64,000 nt of DNA from Lachnospiraceae bacterium. GTDB taxonomy: Bacteria > Bacillota > Clostridia > Lachnospirales > Lachnospiraceae. Shown one piece after another: positions 48,662-57,868 of this stretch. The position numbers were made by a program, and so were the translations under genes. Below the pieces are notes generated by a model. That model was not told where the DNA came from. It searched no databases and saw nothing but the letters and a program-made list of their open reading frames with translations. Every line of letters starts with the position of its first letter. Positions within the stretch are counted from its first letter, which is position 1. The stretch covers positions 1 through 64,000 of the forward strand of contig JAFUIR010000005.1 in assembly GCA_017468395.1 (NCBI GenBank), given 5' to 3'.

Positions 48662-48691
48662 TTGTTTACATTTGAAAGAATATGATATAGT
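48662..48691 (+). promoter_or_regulatory. Promoter of the VTC-DUF4956-CotH cassette
   Basis: The -35 is TTGTTT (48662-48667), with an 18-bp spacer and a -10 of TATAGT (48686-48691). The leader is short (about 15 nt to the ATG at 48714). Confidence 0.5.
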
Positions 48692-48713
48692 ATTAAACGT
48701 GTAGTAATATAAT

Positions 48714-49427
48714 ATGGGTATGCAGTTGGGAATAATGAAAGAAGAAAGTACATTAAAATATCGGAATGAAATTAAATATATCTGCAGCGAGCAGGAACTG
48801 AGGCTGATTGAGCAACAGATACAAAGTATTTGTAAAAGGGACAGTCATGCGGGCAGTCAAGGCATATATGAAGTGAGAAGTGTGTATTTTGACGACTATA
48901 ATGATTCTTGTTATTTGGAAAATAAAAATGGTGTCAATTCCAGAGAAAAGTTCCGCATCCGTATTTATAACGGGGATATGAGCAGGGTGCGCCTGGAGTG
49001 CAAGCAGAAGCAAAACGGTAAAAATCATAAATTTTCTGCGGCGCTGACCGGGGAACAATGTATGTCTATATTGCAGGGGAATTTTGCATTACCGGAAGAA
49101 GCACCCCCTTTGCTGGGGAAATTTTATTTGCAGTATCACACTAAAATGCTCCGGCCTAAAGTAATTGTGCAGTACGAAAGAACACCGTTTATATATGAAA
49201 CGGGGAATGTCAGAATTACATTTGACCGTTATGTGTCCGGTTCCAAAAACATATTGGATTTTGGCCAAAAGAAACTGGATGTAAGACCGGTGATGCAGAC
49301 CGGATTACATGTTTTGGAAGTAAAATACGATGAGTTTCTCCCGGACTTTATCAGGGAGACATTACAAATCCAAAATTTGCAGCAGACAGCATTTTCAAAG
49401 TATTGTATGTGCCGTAAATTTTGTTAA
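48714..49427 (+). CDS. VTC-domain (polyphosphate-polymerase-like) protein
   Basis: The protein has 237 aa from ATG 48714; Met8 (48735) is an alternative. VTC-tunnel features are KYRNEIKYICSEQELRLIEQ, VRSVYFDDYNDSCYLENKNG, REKFRIRIYNG, RLECKQKQNGKNHKFS, PKVIVQYERTPFIY and HVLEVKYDEFLPDFI. The basic and acidic residues of the triphosphate tunnel are present. Eukaryotic VTC makes polyphosphate; bacterial homologues are little studied. It is followed by DUF4956 and CotH genes, a recurring association. Substrate here is inferred only. Confidence 0.85.
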   Translation: MGMQLGIMKEESTLKYRNEIKYICSEQELRLIEQQIQSICKRDSHAGSQGIYEVRSVYFDDYNDSCYLENKNGVNSREKFRIRIYNGDMSRVRLECKQKQNGKNHKFSAALTGEQCMSILQGNFALPEEAPPLLGKFYLQYHTKMLRPKVIVQYERTPFIYETGNVRITFDRYVSGSKNILDFGQKKLDVRPVMQTGLHVLEVKYDEFLPDFIRETLQIQNLQQTAFSKYCMCRKFC

Positions 49428-49454
49428 AAACACGTGAAAATAGGAGAAAAGAAC

Positions 49455-50132
49455 ATGGGATTTTCAGACGTATTTAAAAAATCATTTTTGGAAGGTGCAA
49501 GTGCATCCAACCTGACAACAACCTCTATTGTAGTAACAATGTTGGTTACTGCGATTTTGGGAGCGTATATTTTTGTGGTGTACCGGATGATTTGTAAAAA
49601 AGTTTTTTATTCAAAGAGTTTTAATATTTCGCTGGTTGCCATTGCCATGATTACCGCTGCGATTATTTTGGCAATTCAGTTCAGCGTAGTGATTTCCCTT
49701 GGTATGGTAGGTGCGTTGTCCATCGTGCGTTTCAGAACTGCAATTAAAGACCCCATGGATTTGGTGTTTTTGTTCTGGTCCATTTCCATAGGTATCATAT
49801 GCGGAGCGGGACTGATTGAATTGGGTATTTTGGTATCGGTTTTGCTAACCTTGGTTATTTTTGTTTTGGATATCACACCCTCTTTGCGGTCTCCCATGAT
49901 ACTGGTTGTGAATGGACAAAATGAAGATATTGAGGATAAATTAAAATTAATCCTTAATAAATATTCTAAGAAGTATGTAATTAAGTCCCGCAATCTGACC
50001 CAATCCGGCATGGATATGATAGTGGAAATTCGCATGAAAGACAATGGCGGTGAACTGATAAAAGAAGTGAAAACAGTGGAAGGTGTCCGCTCAGTATCCC
50101 TGGTGATGCATGACGGTGAAGCGGTCAGTTAG
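49455..50132 (+). CDS. DUF4956 domain-containing membrane protein
   Basis: The protein has 225 aa. It has three or four TM helices (about 25-45, 55-80, 85-100, 108-135), with the conserved segment LGMVGALSIVRFRTAIKDPM, FLFWSISIGIICGAG and LEL-type turn, then a soluble C-terminal domain (about 145-225). ATG 49455 follows TAGGAGAAAAG. It lies between the VTC-domain and CotH genes; the membrane part could export or anchor the product of the VTC protein. Confidence 0.87.
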   Translation: MGFSDVFKKSFLEGASASNLTTTSIVVTMLVTAILGAYIFVVYRMICKKVFYSKSFNISLVAIAMITAAIILAIQFSVVISLGMVGALSIVRFRTAIKDPMDLVFLFWSISIGIICGAGLIELGILVSVLLTLVIFVLDITPSLRSPMILVVNGQNEDIEDKLKLILNKYSKKYVIKSRNLTQSGMDMIVEIRMKDNGGELIKEVKTVEGVRSVSLVMHDGEAVS

Positions 50133-50152
50133 GTTTAAATAGGAGGCAGAAG

Positions 50153-51853
50153 TTGAGGAGAAAGAGGCAAATAGCTGTAATTCTCATAAATTTGCTGATT
50201 CTGGCTGTATATTTGGGAATACAGGTTGTAAAAGTTTATGAAGAAAACAATGCTTCAATATCAGGTACACAGGTAACAGAAAAGAACGGGGAAGATAACA
50301 TTCCTTTTGAATATAGCGGCAAAGTCATGGGTATTCCCATAGTGGAAAATGCTGATTTTCTGGAAGGTATGAACAAACTTAAGACCGAAGAAAATCCGGG
50401 AATCTGCTTTGAAGATACTATAGTTCCTTATTCGAAATCCGGGAACACCCTGTATTTGTCTCAGGACTATGAAAAGACAGAATGGGTTGGAAAATTATCT
50501 GTTGCATTGGAAGATGCTTTTTTGTGTACCTTGCAGGATGCATTTTGGAATGAAAAAAGGGATGCCATCAAGGCAGGGCATTCCTTTTCTTTGTGGTGCC
50601 TAACCAAGGATGGTTACTATGAATTTGATTTGGTAATATCAGGAATGCCTGTAATATCTATGACCACGCAGTACAGCAAGGTACAGAAAAAAGTACCCTA
50701 TGAGATAGACCCTGACAAACTGTATTATGATTCTGAGGATTTATATTATGGGGAGTTCAGGGTGTTTAATCCCGGCGTGGGCACCGGAAATTATGAGATT
50801 GTTGAAAGCGGCGTGCGCTACCACTATAAAGGCGCTACTTCAAAAGCCTTTAGCAAGGGAAGTTATGCTCTGAGTTTAAGAGGCGCAGACCAAAGAGATT
50901 TGGATGTTTCCCTGCTGGGAATGCGCGCGGACAATAGTTGGAAATTAAATGCTTTGTGTACGGACGTAAATGCTATCCGGGAAAAAACTGCTGCGCAGAT
51001 ATGGGAAGAGTTTGATTTGGCGGATGCTGCCTTAAACACCCCGGGACCCCGGATGGAGTATGTGGAACTGATTTTGGATGATGATTACCGTGGAGTATAT
51101 TGTCTGGTGGAGCCAGTGGATGAAAAAAAGGTCGGTTTGGACGACAATGACGCGCTTTACAAAATGATAGATTATACCATTGTGGAAGATGGGGACATAC
51201 AACATTCCATTGATAAAAAGTGGAAGATAAGGAGTTCTATCCGCGTGCGTTATCCTAAAGATATCGCCGATTATTCGGCTGCATGGTATCCCATACGGGA
51301 TTACCTAAATACCTTTTACAGAGGGCAGGTAACAGAAAATGCAGCAGACAAGTTATATTTGGATAATGCAGTTGATATGTTAATGTATACTGAAGTAATC
51401 AGCGGTAGTGATAATTATTTCAAAAACATATATTTTGCAGCTGATGTGAGCCCGGAGGGGACATATAAAATGAGACAATTGCCTTGGGATTTAGACTATA
51501 CTTTCGGCAATATGTGGACTTTGGATAATGATAACCGGGTTTACTTTAATCCGGATGTGACAGTATCATATCATGAAAAATCGGTACCTTATTTGGCGGA
51601 AAATGATGCAAAGGGCATCAAAGAGTTACTGGAAAGCAGATGGACGACGTATAGGAAGAGTTTTTTGAGTACGCAGGAGATTCAAAAAAAACTGACTGAC
51701 AACCGGGATTATTTGATAAATACAGGGGCTGTAGAGCGGCAGAATGCCCGTTGGCCCCAGTATGCCATAAGTACGGATATTGAGTATCTTTTGGAGTATC
51801 AGGCGGACAGGATGCAGTGGTTGGATGAATATATAATGTCCTTTGCACAGTAA
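50153..51853 (+). CDS. CotH-family kinase, membrane-anchored
   Basis: The protein has 566 aa from TTG 50153 with AGGAGG upstream. An N-terminal TM segment (about 5-23) precedes an Ig-like or linker region and a CotH domain (about 190-530). It shows NSWKLNALCTDVNAIREKTA, YVELILDDDYRGVYCLVEPV, LDNAVDMLMYTEVISGSDNY and MRQLPWDLDYTFG. CotH is an atypical protein kinase that phosphorylates spore-coat proteins in Bacillus; non-spore homologues may act on secreted proteins. The extracytoplasmic topology is inferred from the anchor. Confidence 0.85.
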   Translation: MRRKRQIAVILINLLILAVYLGIQVVKVYEENNASISGTQVTEKNGEDNIPFEYSGKVMGIPIVENADFLEGMNKLKTEENPGICFEDTIVPYSKSGNTLYLSQDYEKTEWVGKLSVALEDAFLCTLQDAFWNEKRDAIKAGHSFSLWCLTKDGYYEFDLVISGMPVISMTTQYSKVQKKVPYEIDPDKLYYDSEDLYYGEFRVFNPGVGTGNYEIVESGVRYHYKGATSKAFSKGSYALSLRGADQRDLDVSLLGMRADNSWKLNALCTDVNAIREKTAAQIWEEFDLADAALNTPGPRMEYVELILDDDYRGVYCLVEPVDEKKVGLDDNDALYKMIDYTIVEDGDIQHSIDKKWKIRSSIRVRYPKDIADYSAAWYPIRDYLNTFYRGQVTENAADKLYLDNAVDMLMYTEVISGSDNYFKNIYFAADVSPEGTYKMRQLPWDLDYTFGNMWTLDNDNRVYFNPDVTVSYHEKSVPYLAENDAKGIKELLESRWTTYRKSFLSTQEIQKKLTDNRDYLINTGAVERQNARWPQYAISTDIEYLLEYQADRMQWLDEYIMSFAQ

Positions 51854-51883
51854 GAATAATTGTAAAGATAGGCAGGATGTAAT

Positions 51884-52462
51884 ATGTATATTATAGTAGG
51901 ACTTGGTAATCCGGGAAAAGATTATGCGGGTACCAGACACAATATCGGTTTTGATGTAATAGAGACTTTGGCACAGCGGGCAAATATCAGCGTTATAGAA
52001 AAGAAGCATAAAGCCATGATTGGGAAAGGCTATATCGAAGGGCAGAAAGTGGTATTGGTAAAACCTCAGACTTTTATGAATCTCAGCGGTGAAAGCGTGC
52101 GTGAGGTGGTGGACTATTATAAAATTGACGAGACGGAAGAATTGATTGTAATTTCCGATGATATCAGTTTGGAACCGGGACAACTGCGTATCCGCAAAAA
52201 AGGAAGCGCAGGGGGGCACAACGGACTGAAAAATATTATTGCGCACCTTGGACATGATGAATTCCAGCGTGTAAAAATGGGAGTCGGGGAAAAACCTAAG
52301 GGGTATGACTTGGCCGATTATGTGCTGGGACATTTTACCGGAGATGAGAAGAAAGTGATGGAAAAAGCTGCCGCAGAAGCAGCCGATGCCATTGTGATGA
52401 TGATGATGGAAGGCGTAGAGCCGGCTATGAATAAATACAATAAGAAAAATAAGGTAGAATAA
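51884..52462 (+). CDS. pth: Peptidyl-tRNA hydrolase
   Basis: The protein has 192 aa. It shows IIVGLGNPGKDYAGTRHNIG with catalytic His, KPQTFMNLSGESVREVVDYY, ISDDISLEPGQLRIRKKGSA, GGHNGLKNIIAHLG and GVGEKP. It frees peptides from stalled peptidyl-tRNA. It sits directly upstream of mfd as in Bacillus. SD AGGCAGGATG. Confidence 0.97.
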   Translation: MYIIVGLGNPGKDYAGTRHNIGFDVIETLAQRANISVIEKKHKAMIGKGYIEGQKVVLVKPQTFMNLSGESVREVVDYYKIDETEELIVISDDISLEPGQLRIRKKGSAGGHNGLKNIIAHLGHDEFQRVKMGVGEKPKGYDLADYVLGHFTGDEKKVMEKAAAEAADAIVMMMMEGVEPAMNKYNKKNKVE

Positions 52463-52491
52463 ATTCCGAAATTAAACTGCAGGAGGCAAAT

Positions 52492-55400
52492 ATGCAGGCG
52501 CTCATTTCTCCTTTACAGGAACTTGCAGAATACGGGCAAATACAAGAAATTATTAAAAAGCAAGGGGGAGTCGCTGCCTTAAGCGGGTGTGTGGATTCCC
52601 AAAAACTGCATATGATATACGGACTCTCCGACGGCTTTCGTTACAAAGTGGTCGTTACTTATAGTGACTTAAGAGCCAAGGAAATCTATGAAGAATATAA
52701 ATTTTACGACCGGAATGTGTACCTTTATCCGGCCAAGGACCTGATTTTCTTTCAGGCAGATATCCACGGAAATAATCTGACCAGAGAGCGCGTGAAAGTA
52801 TTGCGCAGACTGATGGAAAAAAAGCCGTTTACGCTGGTAACAACATTTGCGGCCTTGCTGGCACCCCAGGCTCAGTGGGAGGAAGAACGGGATACAGTTT
52901 TCATCGAAAAACAGTCCCAAGTGGACGAAGGGGCGCTGGCAGAAAAACTGGTTACCATGGGCTATGAGAAGACCTATCAGGTGGAATCACCGGGGCAGTT
53001 TTCCGTCCGTGGTGGAATTATAGATGTTTTTGACCTGACCGAGGAAAATCCATATCGTATCGAACTTTGGGGAGAGGATGTGGAATCGATCCGCAGTTTT
53101 GATATCCTTAGCCAGCGGTCTATTGAAAAATTAGGTTCAGTGCGTATTTATCCGGCGACGGAATTTGTGCTTACCAAGGAGCAACTGGAAAAGGGCGTTG
53201 CAAAACTGGAAAAAGAAGCAAAAAAACAGGAGGAGATATTCCGCGGGGATTTTTTGACCGAGGAAGCACATCGTATAAAAACTCAGGTGAAGGAACTGAA
53301 AGAGCAACTTTTGGAGTTCCGTTCCATTATCAATTTGGAAGGGTACATCCGGTACTTTTGCGAAAATGTGGGAAGTCTGCCGGAGATTTTACAAAACACG
53401 TCAGAAGGGAAAATGTGTTTTTTTCTTGATGAACCGGCCAGAATTAAAGAGCAGGGGGCGGCGGTGGAAGCGGAATTTCGGGAGAGTATGAGCCACCGTG
53501 CCCAGAAGGGGTATATTTTGCCCGGACAGATGGATTTGCTTTATTCCACAGAGGAAATCGCCGCCAAATTAGAACGCTCGCCTGTTGTGACCATTGCGGC
53601 AATGGACTTAAAAAATCCGTTGGTGAGAGCTGAAAGAAGATTCGACATACAGGCTAAAAGTATGTCCTCCTATAATAATAGTTTTGAGGCTCTGGTAAAG
53701 GACTTAAAGAGATATAAGAAAAATAATTACCGGGTGCTTCTTTTGTCCGGGTCCAGAACGAGAGCAAAACGTCTGGCGGAGGATTTGCGGGAGCAGGAAC
53801 TTGCAGCAGTGTACACGGAAGATCCCATGAGGGAAGTGTTGCCGGGAGAAGTGCTGACCTATTATGGTCATGTACAGAAAGGCTTTGAATATCCGCTGCT
53901 TAAGTTTGTAGTTATTGCAGAGAGTGATATTTTCGGAGCGGAAAAAAAGAAAAAGAAGAAAAAACGTCTTTATGAAGGCCAGAAGATTAATGATTTTGCG
54001 CAGCTGAAAGTCGGTGATTATGTTGTGCATGAAAATCATGGTCTTGGAATTTATAAAGGAATTGAAAAAGTAGAAGTTGAAAAAGTAGTGAAAGATTACA
54101 TCAAGATAGAATACCGGGACGGCGGAAATCTTTATATTCTGGCCACCGGTCTTGATGTGATTCAAAAATATGCTTCTGCCGATGCAAAGAAACCGAAACT
54201 GAACAAACTGGGCACCAAGGAATGGGAGAAAACCAAAACAAGGGTGCGCGGTGCAGTCAGTGAAGTGGCGAAAGATTTGGTGGAACTGTATGCTAAAAGG
54301 CAGCAGTCCGAAGGCTATCAGTTTGGCAAAGATACGGTTTGGCAGAGAGAATTTGAAGAATTGTTTCCTTTTGAGGAAACTCAGGACCAGCTGCAGGCTA
54401 TTGAAGATACCAAGTACGACATGGAAAGCCGCAAGATTATGGATCGTCTGGTTTGCGGCGATGTGGGTTACGGAAAGACGGAAGTGGCTATCCGTGCGGC
54501 ATTTAAGGCAGTTCAGGAAGGGAAACAGGTAGTATATCTGGTGCCTACAACCATTTTAGCACAGCAACACTACAATACCTTTGTGCAGCGTATGAAGGAC
54601 TATCCCATCCGTGTGGATTTGCTGTCACGTTTCCGCAGTGCGAAGGAACAGAAAAAAACCTTGGAAGACCTTCGGAAAGGCTTTGTGGACATTGTAATCG
54701 GCACCCACAGGGTATTGTCGGAGGATGTGGTCTACAAGGATTTGGGGCTTTTGATTATTGATGAAGAGCAGCGCTTTGGTGTAGCCCATAAAGAAAAAAT
54801 AAAGAAACTGAAGGAAAATGTTGATGTTCTGACATTGACTGCCACGCCGATTCCCAGGACGCTGCATATGAGCCTTATAGGCATCCGGGATATGAGTATT
54901 TTGGAAGAGGCACCGCAGGACCGTATGCCTATCCAGACATTTGTATGTGAGTATAACGAAGAAATGGTAAGGGAGGCTATTGCCCGCGAACTGGCCAGAG
55001 GAGGACAGGTGTATTATGTTTATAACCGTGTCCATAATATTGAAGAAATTGCGGCTACCATCCAGAGTCTGGTGCCGGAGGCGTCGGTTGCCTATGCCCA
55101 CGGACAGATGAGAGAACAGGAGTTGGAGCGCATTATGTACGATTTCATCAGCGGTGAAATCGATGTTTTGGTGTCCACAACCATCATTGAAACCGGTTTG
55201 GATATTTCCAATGCAAATACAATGATTATCCATGATTCCGATAATATGGGATTGTCTCAACTTTACCAGCTCAGAGGACGTGTGGGACGTTCCAACAGGA
55301 CGGCATATGCGTTTTTGATGTATAAGCGGGACAAAATGTTAAAAGAAGTGGCGGAGAAACGTTTAGCTGCCATCAAGGAATTTACGGACCTTGGAAGCGG

Positions 55401-56049
55401 CTTTAAAATTGCCATGAGGGATTTGGAAATCCGGGGTGCCGGTAATCTTTTGGGCGAAAGACAGCATGGGCATATGGAAGCGGTAGGATATGATTTATAC
55501 TGTAAAATGCTGAATGAAGCAGTGAAGAATCAAAAGGGTATTGCTACGATTATGGATTTTTCCACTACGGTGGATATGGATGTGGATGCCTTTATTCCGC
55601 CCCAGTACATTGTAAATGAAGTCCAGAAATTGGACATTTATAAACGTATTGCAGGCATTGAGAATATAAAAGAACGGGACGATATGAAGGATGAACTTTT
55701 GGACCGTTTTGGCGCCATACCGGAATCTGTGGAAAATCTGCTCCGCATTGCGTTGATTCGTGTGGCTGCCCATAAACTTTATATGACCGAGATTAAAGGA
55801 AAAAATGAGCGTATTCAGTTTGTGTTTAAACCGGGGGCAAAGTTAAACCCTGCGGGTGTACCCGGGCTTGTAAGTAAGTACAAAGATGCACTGAAGTTTA
55901 TTTCCTATGGTTCCCCTGCGTTTGTTTATAAATATAAGAAGACCGGGCTTGTAGAAAAAGATGCTGCTCTGTTGTTAGATATGACAGAACGGCTTTTGGC
56001 AGAAATGACAGAAGCTTTGACTCTTCCGGAGGAGGCACACGCTGGTTGA
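52492..56049 (+). CDS. mfd: Transcription-repair coupling factor Mfd
   Basis: The protein has 1185 aa. The UvrB-like N-terminal part (ATP-binding lost) is followed by an RNA-polymerase-interacting domain (about 490-560, YVVHENHGLGIYKGIEKVEV), then a RecG-like motor with Walker A CGDVGYGKTEVAIRAAF, DEEQ box LLIIDEEQRFGVAHKEKIK, TATPIPRTLHMSLIGIRDMS and the translocation motif QLRGRVGRSNRTAYAFLMY. A C-terminal UvrA-binding domain ends the protein. It displaces stalled RNA polymerase and recruits excision repair. SD AGGAGG. Confidence 0.98.
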   Translation: MQALISPLQELAEYGQIQEIIKKQGGVAALSGCVDSQKLHMIYGLSDGFRYKVVVTYSDLRAKEIYEEYKFYDRNVYLYPAKDLIFFQADIHGNNLTRERVKVLRRLMEKKPFTLVTTFAALLAPQAQWEEERDTVFIEKQSQVDEGALAEKLVTMGYEKTYQVESPGQFSVRGGIIDVFDLTEENPYRIELWGEDVESIRSFDILSQRSIEKLGSVRIYPATEFVLTKEQLEKGVAKLEKEAKKQEEIFRGDFLTEEAHRIKTQVKELKEQLLEFRSIINLEGYIRYFCENVGSLPEILQNTSEGKMCFFLDEPARIKEQGAAVEAEFRESMSHRAQKGYILPGQMDLLYSTEEIAAKLERSPVVTIAAMDLKNPLVRAERRFDIQAKSMSSYNNSFEALVKDLKRYKKNNYRVLLLSGSRTRAKRLAEDLREQELAAVYTEDPMREVLPGEVLTYYGHVQKGFEYPLLKFVVIAESDIFGAEKKKKKKKRLYEGQKINDFAQLKVGDYVVHENHGLGIYKGIEKVEVEKVVKDYIKIEYRDGGNLYILATGLDVIQKYASADAKKPKLNKLGTKEWEKTKTRVRGAVSEVAKDLVELYAKRQQSEGYQFGKDTVWQREFEELFPFEETQDQLQAIEDTKYDMESRKIMDRLVCGDVGYGKTEVAIRAAFKAVQEGKQVVYLVPTTILAQQHYNTFVQRMKDYPIRVDLLSRFRSAKEQKKTLEDLRKGFVDIVIGTHRVLSEDVVYKDLGLLIIDEEQRFGVAHKEKIKKLKENVDVLTLTATPIPRTLHMSLIGIRDMSILEEAPQDRMPIQTFVCEYNEEMVREAIARELARGGQVYYVYNRVHNIEEIAATIQSLVPEASVAYAHGQMREQELERIMYDFISGEIDVLVSTTIIETGLDISNANTMIIHDSDNMGLSQLYQLRGRVGRSNRTAYAFLMYKRDKMLKEVAEKRLAAIKEFTDLGSGFKIAMRDLEIRGAGNLLGERQHGHMEAVGYDLYCKMLNEAVKNQKGIATIMDFSTTVDMDVDAFIPPQYIVNEVQKLDIYKRIAGIENIKERDDMKDELLDRFGAIPESVENLLRIALIRVAAHKLYMTEIKGKNERIQFVFKPGAKLNPAGVPGLVSKYKDALKFISYGSPAFVYKYKKTGLVEKDAALLLDMTERLLAEMTEALTLPEEAHAG

Positions 56050-56074
56050 TTTGTCTTGTGCTGTATGGTACAAT
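56046..56074 (+). promoter_or_regulatory. Promoter of the LRR-like gene
   Basis: The -35 is TTGATT (56046-56051), with a 17-bp spacer and a -10 of TACAAT (56069-56074). The -35 overlaps the mfd stop. Confidence 0.5.
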
Positions 56075-56111
56075 TTAGGTACTAAAGTTACATGAAATGA
56101 GGAAGAATGAT

Positions 56112-57539
56112 ATGAGTAATAATAGAGGGAGTATAGGAGATACTTTATTACACATATTTTCAGTAGTAGTTATTTTTGTATTATGTGTAGTTCCTGCTTG
56201 CTATATTCTATATTGTGTCGGTAGTGTAGTGTACGTTAATTATATAGAAAAACCGGCACGGGAAAAAGCGGAACAAGAAGCAATTGCACAACGAAGAGAA
56301 GAACTTAGAATTGCTGCGGAAGAAGAAGCCAGAATTGCCGCAGAACAAGAAGCTCATTATCGGGATAAATACGAAGGTAAGATTTATTATGAAATTTTTG
56401 GAGAGCATAATCGGCTTGCTGAAAATTATGAATACCTTGGCATTGTGTATGATGTTTATAAAAGCGGGGCACTTTTTGTGCGAAAGTCCGATGAACAGTT
56501 TTCGATTCCTGAAGTGATGGAGTACAATGGAACTGAATACCCTGTAATAGGTATGATTGGAAAAGAAGATCATATATCAGGGCACCTGGAATCGAATAAT
56601 AATTTTTACTTATGGAATGAAGAAACATTTCCGGCAAATTGGAAATATCTTTTCAATGTATGCTTTGCGAATGGGCTGACACAGGTGGTAATTCCGGAAA
56701 CGGTTGAGTATTACGAATTCTGTGAATTGCCATATAATCGCAAATGGTCATCTCACGATTATGTGAATCGTACACTTGAGGAAATCATTATTGAGAGCAA
56801 GTTTGATCCCAGGGAATGGTGCTTCTGTGAAAATTATGAGAAACATTGTTATTATATTTCAACACAGGGATATGATAATGTTTATGACGAGAACGCTCAG
56901 TGCCTTCCTGAAAGGCATATTAGTATGAGTAGGTGTTATCGCTATTATGTTGCGTTGAAGAAGGTGATAATACCGGAATGGGTAACGTCGATTCCAAGCG
57001 GAATTAAATATTCCTACGGAAACGATTATTATACTTTTCAATCAATTACGGCAAGTAGGATCGAGCTGGCTCCGACAGTCACATATGTGGATTTATCTGC
57101 GTTTAATAATGTTCCATTGACCGAATTTGATTTCTACTCCGGAGTAAAATATGATGGCTCGATAGTGGGTTGGAAGGTGAAAGAATTGAATTTGATTTCA
57201 GACTATTCCCTCCCTCATACAGTAACTGTGGCAGATTGCTCCGAACTTGAAACTCTCTATATAAGTGCGGCCACAAGACATGAGAGATTTCCCGCGTATG
57301 TGATTCGGAATTGCCCGAATCTGAAAACGGTGTATATCGATACTGACGCCGATTACAGTGAAATAAGTATTTCCGGTTGCAATAGCTTGGAAACTGTTAC
57401 CATTGTAAATCTTCCGCCAAACGGAAATGATGCCATGTTCTCAAACGTGAATGCAGGATTTACTTTGAAGGTTCCGGCAAAATATGTGGATTACTATAGT
57501 GCAATATATAAAGATCTCAATGTAATGTCTTGTGAATAG
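56112..57539 (+). CDS. Membrane-anchored leucine-rich-repeat-like protein, hypothetical
   Basis: The protein has 475 aa from ATG 56112, 6 nt after GAGGAAG; an ATG at 56097 is the alternative. One N-terminal TM helix (about 13-42) is followed by a charged coiled coil (about 50-85, alternating E/A/R) and a long domain with BspA-type repeats such as LTQVVIPETVEYY, LKKVIIPEWVTSIPSGI and CNSLETVTIVNLPPN. These LRR_5-like repeats often mediate adhesion or protein binding. It is topologically a type II anchored surface protein. I cannot assign a ligand. Confidence 0.75.
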   Translation: MSNNRGSIGDTLLHIFSVVVIFVLCVVPACYILYCVGSVVYVNYIEKPAREKAEQEAIAQRREELRIAAEEEARIAAEQEAHYRDKYEGKIYYEIFGEHNRLAENYEYLGIVYDVYKSGALFVRKSDEQFSIPEVMEYNGTEYPVIGMIGKEDHISGHLESNNNFYLWNEETFPANWKYLFNVCFANGLTQVVIPETVEYYEFCELPYNRKWSSHDYVNRTLEEIIIESKFDPREWCFCENYEKHCYYISTQGYDNVYDENAQCLPERHISMSRCYRYYVALKKVIIPEWVTSIPSGIKYSYGNDYYTFQSITASRIELAPTVTYVDLSAFNNVPLTEFDFYSGVKYDGSIVGWKVKELNLISDYSLPHTVTVADCSELETLYISAATRHERFPAYVIRNCPNLKTVYIDTDADYSEISISGCNSLETVTIVNLPPNGNDAMFSNVNAGFTLKVPAKYVDYYSAIYKDLNVMSCE

Positions 57540-57565
57540 TCCTGAATATCGTACTTTAAAAATGA

Positions 57566-57617
57566 TACCATTCTTTCAGAAACAGGAAACAGGGTTTTTG
57601 AAAGGATGGTAATTTTT
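57566..57617 (+). terminator. Hairpin-terminator overlapping the SD of the 33-aa gene
   Basis: TACCATTCTTTCA (57566-57578) pairs with TGAAAGGATGGTA (57599-57611) with one wobble, followed by TTTTT (57613-57617). The AAAGGATGG in the 3' arm is also the SD of the next small gene, so the structure could terminate transcription or mask translation. Confidence 0.65.
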
Positions 57618-57719
57618 ATGAAAGGTTACGTTACGGCAAGCGGTTATATGGGTTATGTAGAAGGCGAATATATTTTATTTGCAAGTGAGGACGATTACAG
57701 GGAGTTCATGGCAGATTAA
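57618..57719 (+). CDS. Small hypothetical protein, 33 aa
   Basis: ATG 57618 begins a 33-codon frame: MKGYVTASGYMGYVEGEYIL, then FASEDDYREFMAD. It has a good SD-like AGGATGG at 6-7 nt, though it lies inside the preceding hairpin. The sequence is rich in aromatic and acidic residues, with no TM helix and no Cys. It looks like a small conserved Clostridia-type protein of unknown function; I base this on appearance only. It precedes the KDG-kinase-like gene. Confidence 0.6.
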   Translation: MKGYVTASGYMGYVEGEYILFASEDDYREFMAD

Positions 57720-57744
57720 GTTCTGCTTTCCGTTGCATTTCCGC

Positions 57745-57774
57745 TTTACGCAGTGCCGGCAAATATGGTATGAT
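57745..57774 (+). promoter_or_regulatory. Promoter of the KDG-kinase-like gene
   Basis: The -35 is TTTACG (57745-57750), with an 18-bp spacer and a -10 of TATGAT (57769-57774). The TSS at about 57781 lies just before the palindrome at 57787. Confidence 0.5.
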
Positions 57775-57786
57775 AAAAATATGGAT

Positions 57787-57800
57787 TGTAAGTACTTACA
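57787..57800 (+). promoter_or_regulatory. 14-bp palindromic operator candidate
   Basis: TGTAAGTACTTACA is a perfect palindrome right after the predicted transcription start. Its GT...AC half-sites resemble GntR/FadR-type operators. It probably mediates repression of the kinase gene. Confidence 0.5.
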
Positions 57801-57868
57801 TAGTGCAAAACACGGGGACGGCGAGGTTTCCGTGCACAGCAGGAATGCCGGAAAGGAAGGAATATAGA

